Of a DNA stretch of 64,000 bases, positions 15,179-24,783 are shown piece by piece (position 1 is the first letter of the stretch; each line of letters begins with the position of its first letter). A program made the position numbers and the translations under genes. The notes under the pieces were generated by a model. It was not told where the DNA came from. It saw only the letters and a list, made by a program, of their open reading frames with translations, and did no database searches. The DNA is from Thiothrix sp. (GTDB lineage Bacteria > Pseudomonadota > Gammaproteobacteria > Thiotrichales > Thiotrichaceae): NCBI GenBank assembly GCA_020442915.1, contig JAGRJD010000014.1:40955-104954 (forward strand), in the 5' to 3' direction.

Positions 15179-16657
15179 TCACATCAGTCCGTCAAACTGG
15201 CGGGCCTCATCACGCAACGGTTGACGGTTGATGGCATGAATCACGGCGAGGATTTCACGCCTCACCCGGCGGCAGGCCGGATCACCGGCAGGATGGTTGC
15301 GGTACTCAGCCCGCCCCAGGCGGTAATCCCAGCCCAGCAGCTCAAATCCGGCAAAGCGTTCAGGACGGTGCTGGTGCAGCCGGGCAAAGCGCGTACCGGG
15401 AATGGCCTTGAAACGGGCCGGGCGGATGCGGTCAAGCTGCTGCTGATGTTCCCGCAGAAAATCACGGGTTGCCAGCAGGTCAGTCAGGGTCTCGCCCGGA
15501 TAACCCAGCATCATCGAACAGCGCACACTCAGGCCGGCGGCATGGGCATCCCGGATGAACTGTGCATTGCGGGCCACCCGTGTCCCCTTCCCCATGCGCC
15601 GCAGCAAGGCCTGGCTGCCGGTTTCCAGCCCGAAACTGATACGGGTCAGGCCGGATGCCCTGGCTGCCTGCAAGGTCCCGGCATCCAGTCCGTTGTCACC
15701 TTTGCCATCCACATGCACGGTGGCGATCCAGCGGGCACCGGCCACGGTCTGCTGCATGTGGTCGATGAGTCCGTGCCAGATGGCAAGGTCGGAGTTGAGC
15801 TTGAGGTCCAGAAAAATGAAATCCCGGCTCTGATAGCGTTGTGCCTGCTGGCGCAGCTCCTCCAGCACTTTTTCCAGCGGGCGGGAACGGAAACTGCGCC
15901 CATTGGCGGTGGTCACGTCACTGCAGAAAGTGCACACATTCCAGCTGCAGCCACGCCCGGTCATGACGGGAATAATACGATGCGGGTAATGCTCCCAGGG
16001 AAAATCACTGAAATCCGGCAGCGGCAACTGCTCCAGCGCCTGTAACGGTGCTGCAGCAGACCTGCTGGTGGTAGCGGCAGTGGAAAGGCCCGGCCAGGCC
16101 CTGATGTCCCCGTCCTGCAGCAGGGTTCGGACCAGCCCGGCAATCACAAAGTCGGCCTCGCCGGCAAACAGGGCGGAAATGCCCGGCAGCTGCTTCCAGA
16201 ACTGCAGGGTCTCAGGTCGGGTAAAAGCCGGCCCGCCCAGCAGTACCGGAATCCCGTGCTTCCGGGCCTGCTGCCCGATCCAGGTCACCGTGGGCAGGTG
16301 CTCCAGATACGCCGACAGCAGGATGATGTCAGGGGCATCCTGCCCAAGGCATTCCTTCAACAACGTCAGGGTCGGCGCATGAGCGCGGAAATGATAGCGG
16401 GCATAGGCTGCCCGTAAAGGTTCATGCAGGCGCTGCATCAGCGGGTGCGTGGAAAAATACAGGCGGCGCTTGAGCGGCTCCAGCCAGGTTTCCTGCTGCT
16501 CGTGCACCATGGCCGGCGCACCGTGTGCCAGGGGTGACAGCACCTGTACCTGAAACCCCGCCGCCCGCAGCGGCGCTACCAGATAACCGATGGCCAGCGT
16601 GGGATAACGGGCGAAATTATTGAGATCAACAATCAGAATCCGGGCGGCTGTTTTCAT
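15179..16657 (-). CDS. B12-binding-domain radical SAM protein
   Basis: A 492-residue protein with an N-terminal cobalamin-binding-like Rossmann domain (ILIVDLNNFARYPTLAIGYL to about residue 200, with DIILLSAYLEHLPTV and GIPVLLGGPAF) followed by a radical SAM barrel. The cluster motif is GRGCSWNVCTFCSD, i.e. C-x4-C-x2-C, a spacing seen in some B12-radical SAM groups. Later motifs such as ISFGLETGSQALLRRM and CSMMLGYPGE are typical of the barrel. The ATG at 16657 follows GAGGA; upstream in-frame sequence is antisense to yajR and rejected. It stands alone, convergent with merR, so the substrate is unknown. Confidence 0.85.
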   Translation of the reverse strand: MKTAARILIVDLNNFARYPTLAIGYLVAPLRAAGFQVQVLSPLAHGAPAMVHEQQETWLEPLKRRLYFSTHPLMQRLHEPLRAAYARYHFRAHAPTLTLLKECLGQDAPDIILLSAYLEHLPTVTWIGQQARKHGIPVLLGGPAFTRPETLQFWKQLPGISALFAGEADFVIAGLVRTLLQDGDIRAWPGLSTAATTSRSAAAPLQALEQLPLPDFSDFPWEHYPHRIIPVMTGRGCSWNVCTFCSDVTTANGRSFRSRPLEKVLEELRQQAQRYQSRDFIFLDLKLNSDLAIWHGLIDHMQQTVAGARWIATVHVDGKGDNGLDAGTLQAARASGLTRISFGLETGSQALLRRMGKGTRVARNAQFIRDAHAAGLSVRCSMMLGYPGETLTDLLATRDFLREHQQQLDRIRPARFKAIPGTRFARLHQHRPERFAGFELLGWDYRLGRAEYRNHPAGDPACRRVRREILAVIHAINRQPLRDEARQFDGLM

Positions 16658-16795
16658 GCAATCCTCTAAATCCTCAGGGTCCTGCAGGGAATCGGAGCGG
16701 GGCGTTGGTGACAGCGTAGAGTATAGATGCACCCGGCTGCCGGAACCGCTAGAATCGGCGGCACGATCGAGACTTAACAAAATGGATGGTTTCCC

Positions 16796-18151
16796 ATGAA
16801 TCCACTTGAATGGCGGGTGGCCCTGTCGCTGTCGTCGGTTTATGCCGTGCGCATGCTGGGCCTGTTCATGATCCTGCCGGTATTTTCCCTGTATGCCCAG
16901 AAGCTGCCGGGAGCCACCGAAGCCCTGACCGGTCTGGCCATCGGCATCTACGGTTTCACCCAGGCCCTGCTCCAGATTCCGCTCGGCCTGGCCTCCGACC
17001 GCATCGGACGCAAGCCGGTCATCATCGGCGGCCTGCTGGTATTTGCCCTCGGCAGTCTGGTGGCGGCACTGGCGGATTCGATCTGGCTCATCATCATCGG
17101 TCGGACCCTGCAGGGCATGGGAGCCATTGCCGCCGCCACCATGGCACTGGCGGCCGATCTGGTACGCGAAGAAGTCCGGGCCCGCATCATGGCCTTCATC
17201 GGCATGAGCATCGGCATATCCTTCATGGTGGCAATGATCCTCGGGCCACTGGTCAATGCCTGGGCCGGCCTGTCCGGCATCTTCTGGTTCACACTGGCGC
17301 TGTCCCTGATCGGGATTGCGCTCATCGCCTTTGTCGTGCCCGCGCCGGTGCAAGTCCGCGCCCATCGCGATGCCGGCATCCTGCGCGGACAGGTCTGGAA
17401 CGTCCTCCGGAATCCCACCCTGTTACGTATGGATGCCGGGGTTTTCGTCCTGCACCTGATCATGACCGCCAACTTTCTCGCCATCCCGCGCCTGTTGCGC
17501 GAGGAGGCACAGCTGGCTTCGGTCGAGCACTGGAAAATCTACCTGCCGGTATTCGTGATTTCCTTCCTGTGTGCAGTCCCCATGATCATCATGGCGGAAA
17601 AATACCGCCGCATCCGCCAGATGCTGCTGATCTCCATCGTACTGCTGATCGGGGCCGAAGCCCTGCTGGCCACCACCTACCCGCACATTGTGCTGCTGGT
17701 CGCCGGGGTCCTGGTCTTCTTCATCGGCTTTAATTTTCTGGAAGCAGTCCAGCCGTCACTGGTGGCCAAATATGCCGCCATCGACAGCAAGGGTACCGCC
17801 ATGGGGGTCTACAACAGCGCCCAGTTCCTCGGCATTTTCACAGGCGGAGCCCTGGGCGGACTGGTTCATCAGCACTGGGGCAATACCGGCCTGTTCAGCT
17901 TCAATGCCGGCATGGCACTCCTGTGGTTGCTGCTGGCCTGGCGACTGCCACAGCCCAAATTCTATACCAGCCAGATCATCCGTCTGGAAAACAGCGTAGG
18001 GGACTGGCACGAGCTGCAGGAAAACCTGAGCCGCATTGCCGGCGTGCATGAAGTGGTGATCGTGGCCCAGGAACGGCTGGCCTACCTCAAGGTGGACAAA
18101 AGCCAGCTGGATACGGACGCCCTCCGTGCAATTTCCGAGACATCTGCGTAA
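16796..18151 (+). CDS. yajR: MFS transporter, YajR-like with C-terminal YAM-type domain
   Basis: A 451-residue major facilitator with 12 hydrophobic segments and the MFS motif A in helix 2-3 (GLASDRIGRKPVIIGG). After the last helix there is a soluble tail of about 65 residues (FYTSQIIRLENSV onward, with LSRIAGVHEVVIVAQERLAYLKVD). It has the ferredoxin-like pattern of the YAM domain described in E. coli YajR, which is 454 residues long. Linkage directly upstream of ssb is common in gammaproteobacteria. The transported compound is not known for this family. Confidence 0.88.
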   Translation: MNPLEWRVALSLSSVYAVRMLGLFMILPVFSLYAQKLPGATEALTGLAIGIYGFTQALLQIPLGLASDRIGRKPVIIGGLLVFALGSLVAALADSIWLIIIGRTLQGMGAIAAATMALAADLVREEVRARIMAFIGMSIGISFMVAMILGPLVNAWAGLSGIFWFTLALSLIGIALIAFVVPAPVQVRAHRDAGILRGQVWNVLRNPTLLRMDAGVFVLHLIMTANFLAIPRLLREEAQLASVEHWKIYLPVFVISFLCAVPMIIMAEKYRRIRQMLLISIVLLIGAEALLATTYPHIVLLVAGVLVFFIGFNFLEAVQPSLVAKYAAIDSKGTAMGVYNSAQFLGIFTGGALGGLVHQHWGNTGLFSFNAGMALLWLLLAWRLPQPKFYTSQIIRLENSVGDWHELQENLSRIAGVHEVVIVAQERLAYLKVDKSQLDTDALRAISETSA

Positions 18152-18190
18152 AATCGGCGGCAGCCTTTTTCAAAAGACAACGGATACGAG

Positions 18191-18676
18191 ATGGCACGAG
18201 GAATCAACAAGGTCATTCTGGTCGGCACCCTGGGACGCGATCCGGAGACCAAATACATGCCCAGCGGTAACGCAGTCACAAACTTCAGCATCGCAACCTC
18301 TGAACAGTGGAAGGACAGGAACTCCGGCGAGCGGCAGGAGCGCACCGAATGGCACCGCATCGTTATTTACGGCAAGCTGGCGGAAATTGCGGCCCAGTAC
18401 CTGCGCAAGGGCCAGACCGCCTACTTCGAAGGCCGGCTGCAGACCCGCAAATGGCAGGGTCAGGACGGTCAGGACCGCTATACCACCGAAATCATCGTCA
18501 GTGAAATGCAGATGATGGGGGGCGGACGCGGCGACAGCGGCGGCACAGCACCGATGGACGACTACGAAGCAGCAGCACCCCAGCCATCCGCCAGCGCGCC
18601 TCGCCGCAGCGAGCCGGCGGCACCGGCTTCCGGGCCGGCCAGCTTCGAGGATTTCGATGATGACATCCCGTTCTGA
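18191..18676 (+). CDS. ssb: Single-stranded DNA-binding protein
   Basis: A 161-residue SSB that coats single-stranded DNA in replication, recombination and repair. The OB-fold occupies about residues 1-110 ([56 protein letters not shown]). A Gly/Pro/Ala-rich linker follows, and the protein ends in the acidic tip FDDDIPF that recruits partner proteins. Length and tail are as in E. coli. It lies 39 bp after yajR and 25 bp before trpD. Confidence 0.97.
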   Translation: MARGINKVILVGTLGRDPETKYMPSGNAVTNFSIATSEQWKDRNSGERQERTEWHRIVIYGKLAEIAAQYLRKGQTAYFEGRLQTRKWQGQDGQDRYTTEIIVSEMQMMGGGRGDSGGTAPMDDYEAAAPQPSASAPRRSEPAAPASGPASFEDFDDDIPF

Positions 18677-18701
18677 TGGCGGGTAGACAGGAAACCGACT
18701 G

Positions 18702-19724
18702 ATGGATTTTCAGGGATATGTAAGGCTGGTCAGTGACGGCAGCCGCTTGAGCCGCGAGCAGATGCGGGCGGCCATGGAACTGCTGATGACCGGGGAAGCC
18801 ACGCCGGCCCAGATCGGCGCGTTCCTGATGGCCCTGCGCATGCGGGGGGAAACCGTGGACGAAATCACGGCGGCAGCGGAAGTCATGCGCGCACTTTCCA
18901 GCCGGGTGCAGCTGCCGACCGGGCATCTGGTGGATACCTGCGGTACCGGCGGTGACGTATCCGGCACCTTCAATATCTCCACCGCCAGCACTTTCGTGGC
19001 CGCTGCCGCCGGGGTACGGGTTGCCAAGCACGGCAACCGCTCCGCCTCCAGCAAGTCCGGCAGTGCCGATGTACTGGAAGCCGCCGGGGTCAACCTCGAC
19101 ATCAGTCCGGCACAGGTGGTGAGCTGCATTGAAACGCTGGGTGTAGGCTTCATGTTCGCCCCCCGCTACCACAGTGCCATGCGTCATGCCATCGGCCCGC
19201 GGCGCGAGCTGGGAATCCAGACCATTTTCAACCTGCTGGGACCGCTGACCAATCCGGCGGGAGCACCCAATCAGGTACTGGGTGTCTTCAGCCGTCACTG
19301 GGTCCGGCCACTGGCGGAAGTCCTGCAGCAGCTGGGGAGTGAACACGTCATCGTGCTGCACAGTGAGGACGGACTGGACGAGATCAGCATTGCCGCTCCG
19401 ACCCATGTTGCCGAACTGCAAGGGGGGGGAATCCGTGAATACACCCTGCAGCCGGAAGATTTCGGTCTCGGGCGCTCGCCGCTGGACAGCCTGCGGGTCG
19501 GGGATGCCGGGCAGAGTCTGGCCCTGATCCGCACCGTGCTGGCCGATCAGCCCGGTCCTGCCCGTGACATTGTGACCCTGAATGCCGGGGCCGCCATTTA
19601 TGTGGGCGGACGTGCCGGCAGCCTCAGGGAAGGCACCGAACGGGCACGGGCGGTCATGGCCGATGGCAGTGCGGCCCGCTGCCTGGATCGGCTGGTGGCC
19701 ATGACGCAGGCATTCGGGACATGA
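18702..19724 (+). CDS. trpD: Anthranilate phosphoribosyltransferase
   Basis: The enzyme joins anthranilate and PRPP in the second step of tryptophan synthesis. The 340-residue product shows the PRPP/substrate loops [19 protein letters not shown] and [19 protein letters not shown], and [18 protein letters not shown] with [12 protein letters not shown]. All expected motifs are present. The stop overlaps the trpC start by 4 bp (ATGA), so the pair is coupled. trpE and trpG are not adjacent, as is usual in gammaproteobacteria with split trp genes. Confidence 0.97.
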   Translation: MDFQGYVRLVSDGSRLSREQMRAAMELLMTGEATPAQIGAFLMALRMRGETVDEITAAAEVMRALSSRVQLPTGHLVDTCGTGGDVSGTFNISTASTFVAAAAGVRVAKHGNRSASSKSGSADVLEAAGVNLDISPAQVVSCIETLGVGFMFAPRYHSAMRHAIGPRRELGIQTIFNLLGPLTNPAGAPNQVLGVFSRHWVRPLAEVLQQLGSEHVIVLHSEDGLDEISIAAPTHVAELQGGGIREYTLQPEDFGLGRSPLDSLRVGDAGQSLALIRTVLADQPGPARDIVTLNAGAAIYVGGRAGSLREGTERARAVMADGSAARCLDRLVAMTQAFGT

Positions 19725-20530
19725 GCAGCAAGGCTTCCGGTACCGACATTCTGGAACGCATCCTGCAGACCAAGCAGGCGGAAATCCGTGCCCGCAGTGC
19801 CAGAATCCCGCTGGCGGTGCTGCAGGACCGCCTGCAGGACATCGCCCCGGCCCGCGGCTTTCTGGCTGCCCTGCAGGCCCGTATTGCACAGCAGCAACCG
19901 GCGGTCATCGCCGAAGTCAAGAAGGCCTCCCCCAGCAGGGGCGTGATCCGTGCCGACTTCGATCCGCCCGCCATCGCCCGCAGTTATGAGGCCGGTGGCG
20001 CTGCCTGCCTGTCGGTACTCACCGACCAGTCGTATTTTCAGGGGCATGAGGACTACCTGCAGACGGCACGGGCAGCCTGCAGCCTGCCGGTAATCCGCAA
20101 GGATTTCCTGATTGATCCCTATCAGGTGTATGAAGCGCGTGCCATCGGGGCCGACTGCATTCTGCTGATTGCGGCAGCCCTGAGCGACGAGCACCTGCAG
20201 GCCCTGCATGCCCTAGCACTCGAACTCGGCATGGATGTGCTGATCGAAGTGCATGACCACGAGGAACTGGAGCGCGCCCTGTCACTGAAGCCGACCCTGC
20301 TGGGCATCAACAACCGTAATCTGCGCACCTTTGAAACCTCGCTGCAAACCAGTCTGACGCTGCAGCCACAGGTACCTGCCGGTACGCTGCTGGTAACGGA
20401 AAGCGGCATCCATACCCGAGCGGATGTGGCCCTGATGCGCGAAGCTGGCATCAACGCCTTTCTGGTGGGTGAAGCCTTCATGCGTGCCGCCGATCCGGGA
20501 GATGCACTCAGACAGCTGTTTTTCGCCTGA
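19721..20530 (+). CDS. trpC: Indole-3-glycerol phosphate synthase
   Basis: A TIM-barrel enzyme that closes the indole ring in tryptophan synthesis. The 269-residue monofunctional form (no TrpF fusion) has [19 protein letters not shown] with the catalytic lysine, [18 protein letters not shown] with a second catalytic lysine, [26 protein letters not shown] and [12 protein letters not shown]. Coupled to trpD by a 4-bp overlap. lgt follows after 46 bp with its own ribosome site. Confidence 0.97.
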   Translation: MSSKASGTDILERILQTKQAEIRARSARIPLAVLQDRLQDIAPARGFLAALQARIAQQQPAVIAEVKKASPSRGVIRADFDPPAIARSYEAGGAACLSVLTDQSYFQGHEDYLQTARAACSLPVIRKDFLIDPYQVYEARAIGADCILLIAAALSDEHLQALHALALELGMDVLIEVHDHEELERALSLKPTLLGINNRNLRTFETSLQTSLTLQPQVPAGTLLVTESGIHTRADVALMREAGINAFLVGEAFMRAADPGDALRQLFFA

Positions 20531-20576
20531 TGCCTTTGCAACCCTTTCCACAACCTTCCGGACACGAAGGAACTGC

Positions 20577-21371
20577 ATGCTGACCCATCCACAAATTGAT
20601 CCGGTGGCGCTGTCCATCGGCCCACTCAAGATTCACTGGTACGGCCTGATGTACGTCATCGGCTTTCTGGGTTTCCTGTACCTTGGCAAACGCCGCGCCC
20701 GCCGTCCCGGTAGCCTGTTCACCCCGGATCAGGTCGATGACATGATGTTCTGGGGTGCCATCGGGGTGGTGGCCGGGGGACGCATCGGCTACATGCTGTT
20801 TTACAACCTCAAGGAATTCGTGGCTCACCCGTTGTCTTTCTTCCAGGTCTGGGACGGCGGCATGAGCTTCCATGGCGGCCTGCTCGGGGTCATGATCGTC
20901 ATGATCGTGCTGAGCTGGAAGTGGGGGAACCGCCTGTTTGAACTGGCGGATTTTGTCGCCCCCCTGATTCCGATCGGGCTCGGAGCCGGACGTATCGGCA
21001 ACTTCATCAATGGTGAGCTCTGGGGCCGTCCCACCGACCTGCCCTGGGGCATGGTGTTTCCGATGATGGACAGCACCCCGCGCCACCCCTCCCAGCTGTA
21101 TCAGGCCTTGCTGGAAGGGTTTGTGCTGTTCGTCATCCTGTGGTGGTTCAGCCGCAAACCCCGCCCGGCGGGCAGTGTTGCCGGACTGTTTCTGGTGCTG
21201 TACGCCCTGTTCCGCATTCTGGTGGAATTTGTACGGGAGCCGGACAAGGGGCTGGGATTTGTCGCCTTCGGCTGGATGACCCAGGGCCAGCTGCTGAGCC
21301 TGCCCATGCTGGCAGCAGGGCTTTTCATCATCTGGCTGGCCTACCGGCACCCACTCGGGCGCAGCGCATGA
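20577..21371 (+). CDS. lgt: Prolipoprotein diacylglyceryl transferase
   Basis: An inner-membrane enzyme that transfers diacylglycerol to the lipobox cysteine of prolipoproteins. The 264-residue protein has about seven hydrophobic helices, [22 protein letters not shown] with the conserved His-Gly-Gly, and the family signature [17 protein letters not shown]. The ATG at 20577 follows GAAGGA; an in-frame upstream start inside trpC is rejected. Its stop overlaps the thyA start by the ATGA pattern. The lgt-thyA pairing is conserved in many gammaproteobacteria. Confidence 0.97.
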   Translation: MLTHPQIDPVALSIGPLKIHWYGLMYVIGFLGFLYLGKRRARRPGSLFTPDQVDDMMFWGAIGVVAGGRIGYMLFYNLKEFVAHPLSFFQVWDGGMSFHGGLLGVMIVMIVLSWKWGNRLFELADFVAPLIPIGLGAGRIGNFINGELWGRPTDLPWGMVFPMMDSTPRHPSQLYQALLEGFVLFVILWWFSRKPRPAGSVAGLFLVLYALFRILVEFVREPDKGLGFVAFGWMTQGQLLSLPMLAAGLFIIWLAYRHPLGRSA

Positions 21372-22162
21372 AAGCGTACCTGGCGCTGATGCAGCAGGTG
21401 CGCACGCACGGTTTCCGCAGGGAGGACCGCACCGGTACCGGTACCCTGTCCATCTTCGGGCACCAGCTGCGCTTTGATCTGGCCGACGGGTTTCCACTGG
21501 TCACCACCAAACGCCTGCACCTGAAATCCATCGTGCATGAGCTGCTGTGGTTTCTGCGCGGTGACACCAATATCCGTTACCTCAGGGAAAACGGGGTCAG
21601 CATCTGGGACGAATGGGCTGATGCAGACGGGGAACTGGGGCCGGTATATGGCTCGCAATGGCGCTCCTGGCCCACGGCAGACGGGCGTCATATTGACCAG
21701 ATCCGTGATGTCATCACCCAGATCAAGCGCAATCCGGATTCACGCCGCCTGATCGTCAGTGCCTGGAATGTGGGACTGGTCGAGCAGATGGCACTGCCGC
21801 CCTGCCACCTGCTGTTCCAGTTTTATGTCGCTGAGGGCCGCCTGTCCTGCCAGCTGTACCAGCGCAGTGCCGATATTTTCCTCGGGGTTCCGTTCAATAT
21901 CGCCTCCTACGCGCTGCTGACCCACATGGTGGCACAGGTCTGCGGGCTCCAGCCGGGTGACTTCATTCATACCCTGGGCGATGCGCACCTGTACCTGAAT
22001 CATCTGGAACAGGCCGACCGGCAGCTGGCCCGCACCCCCTATCCATTACCACAGTTGCGGCTTAATCCGGTGGTGCAGTCGATTTTTGACTTCCGCTTTG
22101 AGGATATTGAACTGCTGGATTATCAGGCTCACCCGCACATCCGCGCTACGGTAGCCGTTTAG
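21368..22162 (+). CDS. thyA: Thymidylate synthase
   Basis: Makes dTMP from dUMP with methylene-tetrahydrofolate, producing dihydrofolate that FolA recycles. The 264-residue protein matches the E. coli length. Key segments are [31 protein letters not shown], the catalytic cysteine in [37 protein letters not shown] and [12 protein letters not shown]. It starts within the lgt stop codon, so translation is coupled. Confidence 0.98.
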   Translation: MKAYLALMQQVRTHGFRREDRTGTGTLSIFGHQLRFDLADGFPLVTTKRLHLKSIVHELLWFLRGDTNIRYLRENGVSIWDEWADADGELGPVYGSQWRSWPTADGRHIDQIRDVITQIKRNPDSRRLIVSAWNVGLVEQMALPPCHLLFQFYVAEGRLSCQLYQRSADIFLGVPFNIASYALLTHMVAQVCGLQPGDFIHTLGDAHLYLNHLEQADRQLARTPYPLPQLRLNPVVQSIFDFRFEDIELLDYQAHPHIRATVAV

Positions 22163-22195
22163 TAGCTTTAAACATGGCTTTTTCAGGATCACACC

Positions 22196-22903
22196 ATGTA
22201 CCTCGACCCCTTTCATCACGCCAATGGCGCATTTATCAGCATTGCACCGGAACAGGCCAGCCGCTTTGCCAAGGAAATGGCCGGGGACTTCAACCCCATC
22301 CACGACCCGGATTCACGCCGCTTCTGTGTGCCGGGTGATCTGCTGTTTGCCCTGATTCTGGCCCGCCATGGCCTGAGTCCGGCGATGGAGTTTGTGTTCA
22401 AGGGCATGGTCGGACGGGATGTGCTGCTGGATTTCACTCCGACGGCAGCCGATGCATTCGAGCTATGTGGTGAACAGGGCAAGGCATTTGTCAGCATCCA
22501 CCGCCGGGGGCCGGTCAGCCAGGATCCGGCACTGATCGAGAGCCTGACCCGCCATTACGTGGCTTTTTCCGGTCTCAATTTCCCGCACACCATCCAGCCC
22601 CTGCTGGCGGAGCAGAACGTGATGCTCAACCCTGCCCGCCCGACCGTGATCTATGAGCGCATGCGTTTTGCGCTGGATAATCTGGATTTCCACACCCCCC
22701 GGTTGCAACCGGCACAGGCTGAACTCAAGGTCGATGGCAAGCGTGGTGAGGTCAGTCTCAACTTCACCATCACCGCTGCGGGTAAAACAGTGGGCCAAGG
22801 TTATAAGCGCCTGCTGGTCAGTGGCCTGATTCCCTATGACTCCGCGGTGGCAGCCGCGCTGGTGGCGGATTATGAGGCACTGAAACGGCATTACAAGGCC
22901 TGA
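22196..22903 (+). CDS. DUF3581-like protein of unknown function
   Basis: A 235-residue soluble protein that I associate with the gammaproteobacterial family DUF3581. Near residue 32 it has GDFNPIHDPDSRRFCVPGDL, which resembles the catalytic Asp-His region of hotdog-fold hydratases of the MaoC type (GDxNPIHxD). A double-hotdog fold is therefore plausible, but this is inference. The second half (VGQGYKRLLVSGLIPYD) is typical of the same family. It follows thyA by 33 bp and may share its transcript. No enzymatic activity can be assigned. Confidence 0.65.
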   Translation: MYLDPFHHANGAFISIAPEQASRFAKEMAGDFNPIHDPDSRRFCVPGDLLFALILARHGLSPAMEFVFKGMVGRDVLLDFTPTAADAFELCGEQGKAFVSIHRRGPVSQDPALIESLTRHYVAFSGLNFPHTIQPLLAEQNVMLNPARPTVIYERMRFALDNLDFHTPRLQPAQAELKVDGKRGEVSLNFTITAAGKTVGQGYKRLLVSGLIPYDSAVAAALVADYEALKRHYKA

Positions 22904-23138
22904 AACCATGGTGCATGCAGGAGAAATTGCCATCCTTCTCCCCCTGCGTTAGACTGTTTCCCCTGTTCAATTCCAATACGGCCTGTAACGCTCATGAATT
23001 AAGTCCTGTCACTTCCCTGCTTCATCCCGTTTCAACAACGGGCGGCTCGGTGAGTACAGGCAACAGACTGCATTACGGTTTTCCTATCGGCATAACGTCA
23101 TGGCCTTGTACTCCTGCTTCCCGCATCAGGAGTTTTCC

Positions 23139-24719
23139 ATGCCTTGCACAACAACGGTCGTTTGCCATTTTTCCGACCTGACCCAACAATTTGATCAACA
23201 CACGCTTTTCACCGGACTTTCTGCCACCCTGACTTCGGGCCTGACCGGGCTGGTCGGGCGTAACGGCCAGGGCAAATCGGTATTGCTGAACCTGCTGGCA
23301 CAAATTCTGCCGCCGACAGCAGGTACCGTCCACTGGTCGATTCCCTTTCATCATGTCGGCCAGCTGCAGCGCCTGCAGGGCGTGCGCATCGTGGATGCCC
23401 TCGGCGTCGGGGAACTGCATGACAGTATGGAGCGCATTCAGGCCGGTATGGGCAGTGAAGCGGATTTTCTGCGTCTGGAAGGTTGCTGGCATCTGCCACA
23501 GCAATGGGAAAGCCTGTTGCAGGAGGCTGGCCTGATGTTTCCCCTGACAGCACCGGTTGCCCATCTCAGCGGTGGTGAGCAGACCCGGCTGGCCCTGTGT
23601 CGTGCGTTTCTGCTGCCGGATCACTACCTGCTCCTGGATGAACCGGGCAACCATCTGGATGCTGACGGGCGGCAATGGCTGCAGACCCGGCTGGCTGCAC
23701 ATCCCGCCGGAGCCCTGCTGGTCACGCATGAGCGCACCCTGCTGCTGCAGGTGGAACGCATACTGGCACTGGATCAACAGGGCCTGCATGATTATGGTGG
23801 CAATTACAACCTTTACCGCCATCAGTATGATGCCCGAAGTACGGCTCTGGAACAGCAGCTGGGCACCCTCCGGCAACAGCGGCGCCAGCAGCAGCACAAA
23901 CAGCAGCAGTCGCTGGAAAAGGCTGCCCGGCGTCGGCATCAGGGAGAGCGCCAGCGCAGCTCACAAAGCAGGCTGCTCCTGGATGCACGTCAGAACCGTG
24001 CCGAAAGCAGCCTGTCCCAACTGAAACGGCAGCAACAACAACGCAGCACACAGCTGGCCGACGTGTTGCAGACCACTCAGGACCGGAAGGAAATCATCAA
24101 ACCCCAACACCTGCAGTTTGCACCGGCCACACCGGCTGCCAGCCTGTGCCTGCATGCCAGTGAGCTGCAGCTGCCACATGTGCAGCATCCGGCGCTGACA
24201 CTGACCGTGCACCAGGGTGAACGCTGGCAGATCAAAGGCCGGAACGGAGCCGGCAAATCCACGCTGCTGCGGGTCATTGCCGGCCTGGAACAACCGTCTG
24301 CAGGCCGTTGCACGCGCTATGGCCGCTGTGTCTATCTGGACCAGCATTTCAGCCTGCTGGATGAATCCAGCTCTGCGCTTACCAACCTGCAGCGCCTGCA
24401 CCCCGATCAGGATGAAACCCGACTACGCACCGCCCTGGGCGGACTGCGCCTGCGGGGCGACAAAAGCCGGACACCACTTCACCATCTCAGTGGTGGTGAA
24501 CGCCTGAAAGTGGCACTGCTGGCGGTATTGCTGGGAGAACAGGCCCCCCGACTGCTACTGCTGGATGAACCGGATAATCATCTGGATATCGACTCACGCC
24601 TGTTGCTGGAACAGACACTGGCCAGCTATCCGGGTGCCCTGCTGCTGGTCTCACATGACCCAACCCTGGTTGAGGCACTGAACATCACCCGAAACCTGCA
24701 GCTGGAGCCGGTCTGTTGA
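23139..24719 (+). CDS. ABC-F family ATPase
   Basis: A 526-residue soluble protein with two ABC domains and no membrane segment. Domain 1 has GRNGQGKSV, LSGGEQTRLAL and LLLDEPGNHLD; domain 2 has GRNGAGKST, LSGGERLKVAL and LLLDEPDNHLD. Between them is a Gln/Arg-rich helical linker (about residues 225-330), the region that reaches into the ribosome in ABC-F factors. Family members act on translation; some protect ribosomes from antibiotics. This one is not obviously EttA, Uup or YheS. The ATG at 23139 follows CAGGAG. The 235-bp leader has one small hairpin (23026-23042) and no other gene. Confidence 0.88.
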   Translation: MPCTTTVVCHFSDLTQQFDQHTLFTGLSATLTSGLTGLVGRNGQGKSVLLNLLAQILPPTAGTVHWSIPFHHVGQLQRLQGVRIVDALGVGELHDSMERIQAGMGSEADFLRLEGCWHLPQQWESLLQEAGLMFPLTAPVAHLSGGEQTRLALCRAFLLPDHYLLLDEPGNHLDADGRQWLQTRLAAHPAGALLVTHERTLLLQVERILALDQQGLHDYGGNYNLYRHQYDARSTALEQQLGTLRQQRRQQQHKQQQSLEKAARRRHQGERQRSSQSRLLLDARQNRAESSLSQLKRQQQQRSTQLADVLQTTQDRKEIIKPQHLQFAPATPAASLCLHASELQLPHVQHPALTLTVHQGERWQIKGRNGAGKSTLLRVIAGLEQPSAGRCTRYGRCVYLDQHFSLLDESSSALTNLQRLHPDQDETRLRTALGGLRLRGDKSRTPLHHLSGGERLKVALLAVLLGEQAPRLLLLDEPDNHLDIDSRLLLEQTLASYPGALLLVSHDPTLVEALNITRNLQLEPVC

Positions 24720-24783
24720 TACAACATCCATCCTGCCACGGGCTGCGGACGCAATTCCAGCAGGGGAGCCGCTCCCGGTCCGG

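Noticed and set aside
16658..17365. N-terminal extension of the radical SAM frame over yajR
   Set aside because: The extension is antisense to yajR and has low-complexity composition. A ribosome site and the B12-domain start lie at 16657.
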